The position numbers were made by a program, and so were the translations under genes. The notes under the pieces were generated by a model that searched no databases, was not told where the DNA came from, and was given only the letters and a program-made list of their open reading frames with translations. From Syngnathus acus (Eukaryota; Chordata; Actinopteri; Syngnathiformes; Syngnathidae): DNA of 64,000 nucleotides. Positions 39,219 to 52,100 of the stretch are shown here, in pieces; within the stretch, counting starts at the first letter, position 1, and every line of letters starts with the position of its first letter. The stretch is from NCBI RefSeq assembly GCF_901709675.1, contig NC_051100.1, positions 10,016,786 through 10,080,785 on the forward strand, written 5' to 3'.

Positions 39219-40111
39219 CTAGGAGACACACAGAACGCAAATAGTCGACACGCTCTCAGACGACGTATTGTCAAGGTCATTCAGGTTAATAGGCGTAAAC
39301 TAACCAGAAGTGAAAGAGTGGGAGGGAAACTTGCTGCTCGGCCAGTCCTGATTGCTGTGTGGGGGAGACGGATGGGAGGAAGAGGTGTTGTCTCCACTTC
39401 CTCCCTGAGTCACCATCTGCTTACAGCTGCTGCCATCATAATCATCATCATCATCGTCTGTGAAGAAATGAAGCAATGTGCATGAGTCACAATGACGTAA
39501 AAGAGCTAGTCATGGCATGCAAGCTCCCTCTAGTGATACTTGAAAGAATCACTGAATTAAATGTTCAAACTGCATTGTGTTAGGGTGGCTTACAGTTTTG
39601 TTTGTTTGTACAATCCAGTACAATACATTTGTAAAGCACAGTTTGGTTGGAAGAAGTTTGTACTTTATACTAATGTAAAAACTCTGTTCCGATCCCTGTC
39701 ACGTATAATTCTAAAACCGTTAGAGACCAACAGTATACTAATATTCAACTATTTTACTTATTCATGATGAAAGTTACTACTCTCTCATTGTTATTAATAA
39801 AAGACTATGTATTTTATATATGTATTTGTACTTTTACTTATACACTTGCTTTTTCATGTTAATATCTATAATAATAATAATAATAATAAATAGTAGTATA
39901 ACATAGCCAGTGTTATTACAACTCATCAAGATCTTAATAAAAATAAAAAAGCCCAATGGCAATGACAGAACTGCGCATAAAACACATAAAATGATTTAAT
40001 AAACTTTTGAGAGATAAAACCTCTGCCATGTTTTTGCCAAACACTGAGACCTACTACGCTACTGTATTTTAATGTTGGTCGTGGTGTAGCTTTATAGACA
40101 GCCAAGTAGTT

Positions 40112-40168
<57 letters not shown>

Positions 40169-43100
40169 CAGTGTAGAAAATTGAATTCCTAATATTGATT
40201 CAGTCCAGGCCCGGGCAGCAGTAAAACAATACATGGGCTCCCCCTAGTGTAGAAGATCATAACTGCAATGACTCACCCATTATGTCCATCTAAAAGACAA
40301 CTCCCTTAAAATGTGTTTTTAAAGGACCAGTTGTGTTAAATGGATATTCTTGTGTTCAGCAATCATAATAATAAAATAATAATACATTTTAAGTCTTAAG
40401 TCTATCTGTCCCAATCATTTTGCTCAACTAAAAAAAGGTATTTCATTACAAACTGTATCTGTAAAAGTTGAAATCTTAATCTATTGTCTCATAATCATCT
40501 TTTGTTTACTTGGCATTTCTGATATTTATATACGTCTACAGCAAAACTAGAGAAATCACTGTTGGAGTAGAGTGCACAGTCTGTATACATAGAAGACTCG
40601 AGGGCCTTACTGCAGGAGTGTCCATGTGTGGATGAAATGCTCGAATGTTCCTCCATACGTTTTAGGTGACTGTGCGGCAAGCACGTGAACTCTCTGGAGA
40701 GGACAACCATGTCTCTGGCTCGGTTCAGGGGTTTCCGTCTGGGAAACGTGGAGGTGACATCATGCTGGGAGGAGCAGTAGCATTTGGCCAGACCATAACA
40801 AGCTGAGCACAGAGGGGGGCTTCTGTTGGGAGGGACAGATGTTTTCTTTCCATTACAGAGTATTCGTTGCAAGAGCAATGCTGTTAGGTTGGACAGGATC
40901 TTTTCTTACAAGGAAACGAGGACGTCTTGAGCTACTGGGTCGCTTGATAACGCAGACACAGACTGACTTGCACCTTTTAAGATAGAACGAAAGATTATTG
41001 CATTGTCGTCTTACTGACATACTGTAAATCTCTTTACCTGTGATTGCTTGTATTTTGTTCATCCATTTATTCATCAGAAAGCGTGACGAGGCATTGAACA
41101 GATATTCAGAGCCATCACGTAGCCTGAAGGCCACAAAAGTTGGAGATATTCACACAGCTAACCTCCTTTGTTACATCTGAAATCATTGTAATGCATTATG
41201 TTTTACCATCTTACCTCAAACGGAAGCAGTTTGGTTTCTTGGTGTACTCTGGTGCAGATGAACACTCGGCTCCAGTGAGGTTCAGCGGGAGGCCACATGC
41301 AGAACTCTGCAAGGCAGCAAAAGTTGACCACTACTGAGCGTGTATTACTGTCTGATTTTATTATTCATGGAGATTGTACTCACCCTCAGTGTTTCCTTTC
41401 TATCCTGATAGAAGCATAAGGTGTGACGATATAAGACCGTATGGTATGAATTCCAGCCTCTGGAGGCAGCCTGTGGAAATAAGATAAAAGTATGCTGCTG
41501 ACTGGGGACTTTACACTTGCTGACCGTGCTCACTTGAATAACAAATGGAAGCTTTCTTACTTTCTTTCCTCCAAGTTGAAGCTTTTGCTTCCTCTCGAGA
41601 GTTCCCTCCATAGATTGCAGATCAGGATTTTCATTCTAAAAGGCGTTATAAAAGTGATTCTGGTTCTTTCAATCGAAGGAGACTAATTTCTGAGGCAAAA
41701 AGATGCTTTCAATCTTACTAGGGTAGCGCAGCGCCCTCTTGTGGCCGTTGACGCGTCCTGCATATCCCTGGGTTCAAAGTTTTGAGCATCCTCGTTTTGG
41801 TAACAGAAACCGTTTGACTGACGCTGTTGAGAAGAAAATGTAAATATCAGCCATCCCGAAATAAACATAAAATGACGTTTTAAATGATGATTTATATTTA
41901 CTACTATTTATCTTTTCATGACACTGTATGTAGGGAATTTAGATTAGAAAGTATTCCTACTTAAAACTGCTTGGTGATTATGTAGCGGAAACAGAACATT
42001 GTGGTTGTCAGTATTTTGGAAACTCTTTTATGCTGATTTTAACTAACATTAAATGAGTAGTGTCACATCGGCCAAAGAACAACTATTAAATTTGGAAGCT
42101 GAACGACTTGGCACTGCCTGAGAAAAGTTTTTTTTTTTTTATATTGGTTTTGGCAGAGGCTTGAACTCTGCACTATGCTGGGAAAATGTGGGCAAACACG
42201 GCAAAATAAAACAAAAAGTCACATTAACAGAAGTAAGATGAATTGATTCAACAATTCAGGTCAGCATGGTCACTTTACCTTTGAACTAGCTGTGTGTTCT
42301 CCAATCTCCTTCCCATCTTTTGACTCTTCCTCATCTTCCTCCTCTCTGTATTGGTAGACATATTTCTGACTGTCACCAACATCTGGAAGTTTCAACTGAT
42401 CTGCAGCTGTTTCGTTCACAACCACTAAGGTCTTGTCAATTTGATCCCTATTTGGAAAAGCTGCCCAGGACCTTCTGTCTCTTACAGTTTGCGGCGGGCC
42501 CTGGAAACTCGGCTCCTTGCTGCCACCCAGGAGGCTCTGGATGCTAGACGGCAGCCTGAAGTCGGCCACAAAGAGGTTGGGTTCTGAAACCGTGGCCAGG
42601 TTTCGATAGAGATTAGCGGGCAGTTTGCTGGTGCATGAGCTGGGAGTGGGCTCACTCGGCTGATCCGATGAGATGGGCTCGTCTTGGCTAGGCTGGTACA
42701 TGATATCTGAGCAGATACTCTGCCTCAAATTGCTAGTTTGATTCCAGATGCCTTCCAGCTCTTCTTCTTCCTCCTCAAACTGTTGATGGTCCAGGTGGAC
42801 ATGGTCTTGTTGTGGATCTTCTTTGGGTTTTGAAGCGCCCACATTTTCTGTCATCTTCATGCGATCAACGCGTCCTACTTGAAGGGACAAGAGCCTCCCA
42901 ACCATTCCGGTAATCTGGGGATTATCTGGACAAGATGCATCAGGATGAAGTTTGATGCTGCTGGAGCTGGAGATACCCGAGTCTACCGAGTCTTGACGAA
43001 CATTGATAGTCGATTTGACATTGACAATCATATGAGAAGCTTGGTGTGGACACTGTCCTGGCTTCTCATCATGTCCACCTCGCGTGATTGCACTTTTATG

Positions 43101-46100
43101 GTACTTGTGTCCATTGAGGTCCCGAATAAGTGTATGGACATTTGGGCACTGGTGTTTAGGAGCCGCAGTGCCTATGGCTAAAGTCGCTTGATTCACATAA
43201 ATAGGAGGTTGGGAAAACTTGCAGGTGTCATCCTCGACAGTTTTGAGTCCTGGTGACATTTCATCCTTTTCCTGCTCGGCATCACCCTGCAGGTTGAACT
43301 GCCTTTTGGACGAACAAGATGCCAACTGAGCCTCGTCTTTTTCTGGAGGAGGTGTGTGGAAATAGCCGTCATTATCAGGCAAGTCTTTCACAATTTCTGT
43401 AGACATCTGTGTCCCAGAGCTGATTGCGGCTCTGCTAGCAGCGTTGCCTGGCGACGATCGGATTTGTTTGAATGAACTTAATTCTGTGTGCCGTTGGAAG
43501 TTTGGATCTGGATTCGTCCCGGAAGCCTTATTGGATTCTGGAGGAGCTATAGTTATGATTTCCTGAATGCTAGGGATGAGAGTCATGTCCTTTGTCAAGT
43601 CGAAGCTCAACACAGAGCCCAAGGAAAGAAATCTGCAGCGGCCTGCCCCTTGGGTGGAGGTGACTGGTCCCTCTGAAACAGCATATGGAGTAATAGCGTC
43701 CTCTCCAGTGCACTCCAACTCTCTCAGTGGCGGATTCTTTATGCCTTCCATAGAGTCAATTCCATCCCCGCACTGTGGCGAGCTTTTCTTCCTTCGACCG
43801 TCTTTGAGTGGCCAGGTACGCGTGTCATAAGTGACCGTCTCACCGGCATAAAGGGGCTCATCTGCTTCCTGGTCGACACCCATGACTTTCTGGATGGTAT
43901 GCCTGCGAGTGTCGTGCTTTCTCTTCCTCTTCTTGCCCATTCGCTTAAGGCTGCAGAATATGGAGTTGTTGACATGTCTTCCATTCAAAGGGTGGAAGGA
44001 TACGCTAGTCTGAGGTGCTTGCGCTGTGGAAGGTGGTGAAAAGAAGGATGGCGAGGCACTAGGGGAGGCCGAGGATGTCAAGCGGCTCTTTTGACGCGGG
44101 AGAGAGATACTTTCGTACACCGGGGCCACAGCTGAGTTGTTGTCCTTGACATGGAAGTAAGTACTCACCTACGAAGAGATAGAGAGACGTGTGAATGTTT
44201 TTTTCTTCCCTCCCATCAGAGATACGTGTTGCCATTTTACAGTCAGCAAAGAACTAGATCTGTTTCATGTGTTAATGATAGAATGAGCACTGAAAAAATA
44301 CAAAACATGACTTATATTTGTGTGCGAACATTCAACCCATTTATTTATATGAACTTAATATTATCATGCAATTTGTTAAGTGAAAGCAAAGAAAAAAAAT
44401 GTAAATCTGCATCCTTTGGAAGACCAAGGTGCAAGAGCACCAAGAAACTTATTTCGTGATGTACTGTGAATCAAAAGTGACTGTCTCTGAGCTACAAACA
44501 CATCTGTGTGGGGACATCTGGAACTGTGGAGCAAAAAAAAAAACAACTAAAAATGGAACCTAAGCTACTTTGAAGCTGTACTTAAGGTTGGAAAGGAGAG
44601 AAAAAGCAATAAAGTGGGAAACTAAAAACCATTTAAAGAGGTCCGGGAAACTTTACTGAATCTGTCATCACGACAACATCAGTGCTTACTCCACATTAGA
44701 GTTACAAGAAGTTTGTTGGTAAAACGATAACCATCATACTTAAGAAAAGCAAGCTTATTTTTTCTTTGCTGTTGTTGACATGATGATGTGCTGACTGGTG
44801 GATATAAATTCAATATGTTACACGGTAGTTGATATTAAGCAGACCGAGTGAGAGGATTTTTTTTTCTCAGCCTGCAAATATGTTCGACAGTGAGCGGGCC
44901 AGCCAGCCCACATTGATCTCTTATGTTTTAGTATTGCGTTCAAATTTTGTGCATGAGCTGTCTGTGAATATGAAAACTGAAAATCATCCCTTCTCTCATG
45001 ATTTTTCTTTCTTCGTAAGTACCGTACTGAAAGAATATTACTGATGTCGTCAGTGACCTGCCCACATCAACTTGACTTTCATCACAATGTGATTGACGTA
45101 AATCAAATCTGAAGTCATGGTTATATAGTAAAAATAACACACCCCTATTTCCCTCCTGTAAAATATCGCTCCAGTTATTGTGCATCATTAAAGCCGAATT
45201 TATAGGCTTCTTGTTTGCATTTATGAAGTTTGTGAGAGGAAAATTCTTAGCACTACCAATAAATTGTATTTTCACGTTTTTCGAACTGACACGTGAACAT
45301 TAACCAAAAACAGAGATTTGTGATGCCGTGAGTAAAATAATATTTTGTCAGCGATAAGGTTTTCAAATATTTCGTCCAAGTGTAAAACGTCTCATCTTGG
45401 CAAATGGAGCAGGGCCGGCCGGCTGCACTTTATACGGTGTAAATAACTCCACACAGCATGCAGTCTCAGCACACTTGAAGGCGAGCGCAGCATGCGTTGT
45501 CAATTCACACCCTGCAATTTACCTCGTTTGCACTCTGCCGATAAATCTTTTTCTTTCGCTTTAAACTACCCAAAGTATTTTCCAAAAGCCCCTGGCAGCG
45601 CTTCCAGAATTTTTTACAGGCAGGCGCACTGGGCTAAAGGAGAGAGTGGGCAAAAAGACAATATATGACGGCCAAAGCAGAATGAGAAATGAACAAAAAG
45701 CAGATAGTCAAGGAGAGGTGCTGTTGCTGTTGGTAATATCATTGCGATGTCTGAAAAGCCATTTGCTGGATGACCCAAAACTATAAAGTGTACTGACCCT
45801 GTGGAGAGCCTCCGAAGTTTCTTCTACATCATCAATCCAAACAGGTCGATCGACCACCTGCACCTGGCTGTCCCCTGTGTTACCAAAGCTGAGAATGAGG
45901 TTGACCATGCTCCCTAAAGAGGAACTGCTGGGCTCCTTAATGACCGTGACGGCCGGTGTGGGAGACTCTGATCGTTGAATTATACTTTTCATGACCTCAT
46001 AGTCATCTTCTAACTGCTTCTCGTTTGGTTGTTGTGCATGTCCAGGAAACTTTTCTGAGCTCTGGCTGTCTTCTCTCGCCTTGGATTTGCTTTCGTCTGA

Positions 46101-49100
46101 GATGATATTCAGAGACTGGCAGAATTCGTAAGAATTTGTTGACTGTTAAAAAAAGAAGCCAGAAAAAAGCCAATTAGTTATTACAAATATTTTCATTTGT
46201 TTTAAACAGTGAGTGTATCTTGAGCAAACTTTTAAAATTTCAGGTGATTTTTTGCAAACGTACCTCTGATGGGGAGCACAACGTGGCCTCGGAGTAAATG
46301 TTATCGATTGGGGACTCCTGCATACTCTTTTTGTCATTCCACTCTTGTTTCTTTGCTATCCAGTGCACAGAAATCCACCCAAGCATACTCCGCAGTTCCT
46401 CTATCCGCTCTCCTACCTGGAACACATTACTAAGGGTCAGAAGGAAAATCATCCGGTGATCCAGTGATACATATAAAACCCAGCTCACCATCTGAGTGAG
46501 ATGGTGTTCTTTGTCTAAAATGTTTCTCCCAGATGCTGCCAGCTGGTCAAACTCTTTAAACTTCTGCTCAATTTGTATATCGAGCTCTGTGGACTGCAGG
46601 CTTTGTCCATCTTCCCTCAAATGCAAGGTATCGGAGAAAATGCATGACCGGGTGTCCTCTGTCCATGAGCTAGTCACAGAAGTGGAGGTGAGGTAAGAGT
46701 TGTTGGAAGAGACAAGGAACAGACTTGTGAGGATAGTCATTCACAGAATATGAGAATGACCAGACCTCCACCCAAAACGGACGTACATTAGCTTGTCAGA
46801 TTCAGACCAGGAAATGAGTTCGAACTTCCTGAACACGTCACATTTTAAGTTAAGACCTTTGCTCTATACTTTTTATAGATGTCCACACAAAATGAAATAT
46901 GGCAAGAACATCTGGCCTTAAAGAAGGGCTTACCCCTGCAATGAGCTTACATTATTGCGAGGTAGCTCCTGAAGAAGTCTTGGAGATGCAAGAATTCTTG
47001 CAGACGTGATTTGAGCTCCACCATACTTTTCCCCAGCTCCATCCAGACCTTCAGTGTTGCCCGAATCTTGGTCCAAAGTACTCTTTCTGGGCAGAGCTCC
47101 TTCAAGCGAGAAGCCTGGCTCTCCATCTCCTTGACTTCATCAGTAAGAACTTCATAGTCAATCTGTGAGGATCACAGAATCCCGATTACAGCATCATCTT
47201 TGGCACAGTTTTTGTGAGCATGTACCAGTTGTAATGTTGCCCATGACTTCATATGTTCTCTACAGCAGGGAAAACATATGGTCCACATATGTTTGATCAC
47301 GCAATAGCAAACAAGCCATCGTGTCCACCTTTTTTTCTTCCTTTTGACAAGGCGGTAATTAATCGTGTTAAAGGTTCTCTGGGAGCGATACTTTATTCCG
47401 TCCGTCTGCAACAGTGAGCATCAAGAACAGTGAGATAGGATTCCTGTCTCCTGACGGTATATTTATTTCAGTTTGTGGGATTAGGTCATTTCTGCTTCAC
47501 TGGTATTAGGTCCAGATAGCTGTGCGTGTGTGTGCGCACATGACTCATACAGATATTTAGTGTTTCCAAACGTACACCACTAACTCTGTTTCCTTCGGAT
47601 GTGATACACCCATTAAACACACAAACATACACACACAGATCAAAATCTGGCAGGAAACAAAAATGCGTGTATCCTTAATCTAAAGTCAAAAATGATTCAA
47701 GACCATATTAGCCTTAGTGAACTTCTGAATTTGGAAAACAATCTTTCGCTCACCTCAAGGTGGGTGTTCCTCTCCCGCAGAGTCTCAAAGTCACAGTTAT
47801 CTGGCTCACATTGGACAGCCAGATCTGTCTCCTTCTCAAGGATCTCCAGGTTAAGCTCATTGCAGCCGCAGAGGCACTCCTCCAAGCACACAGCCAGTCT
47901 GGCTTGCTAGTGTTACACACAAGTCATCATGAGAACTTGTAAAATTGTACTTTTTAGTCATTATTCCTCAGTGAGATAAACATTACAAATGTTATAAGGT
48001 GACGTCGATGCCCTTAGACATGTTTATGTGCTATCCTGACGTGCGCTGCATAAATCACATGACTTAAAAGAAAACGGCCCAAAAAAATGCTCATTTGTGG
48101 CCTTTTAAATCCATAGCATGCAAATCAAACCAGATGCTGCTATTTTTTTTTTTTTTTGCACAATTGTTGGCATAGAAATTCTTTTAACCTTTCTACCAAA
48201 TAATACACAGGTTTCTGTACTTATTCTTATCTTGTCCAACCTGGCTCAGTAGCTCCTGTATGGATTCTCCCACTGTGTCATTCAGTATCGCCACCGTTTC
48301 TCCCAGTTCCTCCACATGGTCGCCCATGCTCAGATTAGCCTCACCGCTGCTTTGAAGTCCCAGCAAGTCAGGAATTGATGAACGCTTACTGAGGAGAGGC
48401 TATACAAAAATATCTATTATACTTTATGTACTTCAAAATAATTTTTTTTTCAAGGTACCGTATTTTCCGCACTATAAGGCGCACCTAAAAACCTCCAATT
48501 TTCTCAAAAGCCGACAGTGCGCCTTATAATCAGGTGCGCCTTATATATGGACCAATATTGAGCCACTACAGCAGGCGTGTCCAAAGTCCGACCCGTGGGC
48601 CAAATGTATATATCTTATATATATATGGACAAAGTTTTAAAATGGGTCATTCATTGAAGGTGCGCCTTATAATCCGGTGCGCTTTATAGTGCGGAAAATA
48701 AGGTAGTTCATATAAAGACAGAGGGGAAGACAAACAGGAAAAAAACAAGACAGGAAAAAAGTTATTTGGTATGTCTTACCTGATTGAAGCAATATTGACT
48801 ACTGTCAAGCTCTTGACTCTCCTCAAGCTCCAAATGCTCCAAAAACTCAGTCAGCATTTGCTCGGAACTCTGCTGAGTCAGGGCGTTTTGAACACGTTGA
48901 TACCTGGAAACATTTGAAACACTGGAAAATCAGGCACACCGAAATAATCACCTGCATTCCCAGTTGAGCGCTTTTCAGCAAGGATATTTGACACACAATG
49001 TATCATCTGAGTTTATTTTACTATGCAAGAACCATGTTTTGATGTCGTCATGTGTCACATAAACAAATCTAAATCAGAGCAAGGTTCTACCTACATGTGT

Positions 49101-52100
49101 GCAGAATTTACTTTTGAGATGGGAAACAGAGCCGTTTGAAAGGATATTTTTCCACATTAAACGGGGTTGAAGTTGCTTGCGTTCAATGTTAATAAATGAC
49201 ACTGGCCCAACTGCGGGTTCGTGAGAGTTTTCTTGAGGTGTCTATTCCAGGCCTTGCTCATTACCTACTCTGAAGAACCTAAATGGAAACTTTTACCACT
49301 CTTTGTTTTCTTTAGTCAGTTTGGTGTTCTTTGCAGCCTGGTTTTTATGAGTATAGGTACATCTAATGATACAGCTAAATCCCAAGTTGTATTTAGTGAC
49401 CATGGCAACGACCTTTCATGCTATAAGTCAACCAAAGCATGGAAAGGCTGAGTCTGACATTCATTGTGTGGTGGGGAAGTAGATGTCAAGACAGGTTTAG
49501 ACATCATGTGCTCTATGAATCAGAAATGACGAAGCCTTAAACGGATGAGCACATCGAAGAAAAAAAGAATCTGTGGTTATTCTGTATTTTTCTGTCTCAA
49601 TAATAAAAACTCAGAAATAAATGAAATTACAACTGGCAAGCAGAACATTCATAAATCTCCCAGTTATGGGTACAACTTCTTTGTTTAAAAAATGACATCT
49701 GATCTTACTTTCTGTCCATCTCTTCCATACGCAAGCCATGTGCATGTAGGTGACTGCGGCCATGGAGACGCTCCACCTCTTGTCTGAGCGTATCGAGCTC
49801 GAGGCCACGAATGGCTACTTCTTTCACTAGCCGACCACTCTCTCGTTCTTTAATTGACGTGGTTTCAGGGTCACAGGCTAGCGAGGACTCCTTCATGGAA
49901 ATCTCCGTCGACTCCAGCCCGGCCTCTCGGCTTCCAAGTCTCTGTCGTACTTTAAAAACCTTTACAGTAAAGAAACTGAATGTCAAAGTTTGCGAGAGCT
50001 GTACTTTTCATTGCAAGAAACCTGGCCCAGTATAAGCAATGAAAATGTGGCTGGTTCGCCACTTATACTTTGTAAAATACCAAAGTCATATTCACTTAAT
50101 ACCATTGTAAATCAAATTTGAATGAACTGCAGACACAATCAGCTCTGGACATGAACTTTCTCACAAAGGAAAAACATACTTAATCATCTGCCATGAGCCC
50201 ATTCATTTCAAGACAATAATTTCTGTCTGACTTGAGAGTACAGGTTATGCGATGAATGTTACCCTCACGCCCAGGTCTTCCGAGGCCTGCAGGAATACAG
50301 CATTCCTCTGGTGTCTCCTCTGCAGTTCTTCCCAAAGCATCTCCAGCTGGCCGAGGAACTGTTCTATCCTGGTGCTGCCTGGATGCTGAGCGCGGACCAA
50401 CCCATAGCCCTCCTGAAAATTGGACATTCAGATAATTTGAATAACTGTCCATCGATTGGGCAAATTACAAGTGAAAAATTCATGCAAGTTTAACTTATTC
50501 AGGCTGTAGCTTACTCTTTTGACCACCTCTATCCTGGCTTTGTTGGTGAGGATTTCTTGTTGCACTGCATGTTGGCACCTCCTGGCCTCCTCTGGTCCCT
50601 CGCATGTGGCTATAGAGCACACTTGTGTGGCCATAGAAACATTTTCCTTCAGCCAGGACAAAGTCTGCAGAAAGCAATTAGGTTAAAGAGATGGGACGTT
50701 AGCTTACGAGAATAGATGTTCACCATTCCAGACCTAATAAAAAAAATCTTTTGCATAGGTACATATGAGCATCTAAGTTTACTTCTACATAGCAGCATTG
50801 TGTCTGGAAGAACAAGCGAACACAAATGGAGTACCAACTAAGCGGGTTGTGCAATGAAATTTGATGGCTTGAGAACGAGATGTATACGTTTTTTCCCTTC
50901 AAAAAAAAATAATTTGGGGGGTGTTGCTGGCAGAGGTAAGTTTACCTTGTCAGCTGACACAGTGAACTTCTGGAGCTGAATATGAAGCTGTGGGTGGCCT
51001 CTCAAGGCAGTGGCTTGCTTGGTTTCACCTCTAGGGTCTCTGTTGGAAAGAACACACAGACATGGAACTCATATTATGACTTACATAAAGACTTTATTAC
51101 ATAAGAGCGAGGGAGTACAGCTCGGCTGACATTACCTTTCCCTCCCTGAATGATGACTGATGACATCATCAGGCCCATCTCTCATGGGTAAAGAGGTGTG
51201 GTTCACACTTTGCTGCGCCTGGCTTTGCTTAGTACTCCCACAACATTCAGATGTACCCTGGCGGAAAGAATAAATTATCAAACGTAAGATAAAATGTATT
51301 CCGCAAACTTGAAGCGAACTCATTGGCTGGGTTAAATGAAACACACAATGCTAATTACACAGTTGGACAAGACCAAGAATAACCCCCAAAATACTTCTCG
51401 CATGAAAACCACGACCACAAAAAGGCGAAGTATGACAGTTTTCGGAAAACAAATACAGAACAAGATGGCCGTTCAAAGTTGTCACGAAGCTAACCCCTGA
51501 TTTAAATGCCACATCCCAGTACAAGAAGGATTAATGGAGCCGACATCCATTCCCAACACATTTGCTTCTGTTCTCCTTTCTTCTTAATATAAACAATCTG
51601 TCAAGTGTGCCCAACATCCAAAGATTATGAAAGTGATGAAGTCAGACAGTGCAAGTGAATCTTTTGAAGTGGTATTCTGCTTTTCAGGCCATCTCGTTTC
51701 ACAAGACACTTCTACCGACAGTAGTGTTGAAGCTCATCTGTTTTCGACTTGAGTGTCTTCCTATGAAGTGATGTCAGCCAAAAACTATCACTTAGCACCG
51801 AGTCCATCTGGTCTGCAGGCCTAGCGTCTGACAGCACTTAGCCGGAGAAACAAATCATGTTCGTGTTTACCTCTAGCAATAGAGAGACCGTACTACTGGC
51901 ATCCATACTGATAAGTGAGCGCAGGCGTATGGATGTTGATGTATACACGGGCAACTAAAATACTTTTGACAAGTGGATGTATTTATGCACGATGCATGCG
52001 GTCAACAGTATTTGCACACTAGAACGTGTCTGTTAACAAATTAAGTTGTCCAGCTGCAAATACTAAGTGCCGTATTTTCCGGACTATAAGGCGCACGTTC

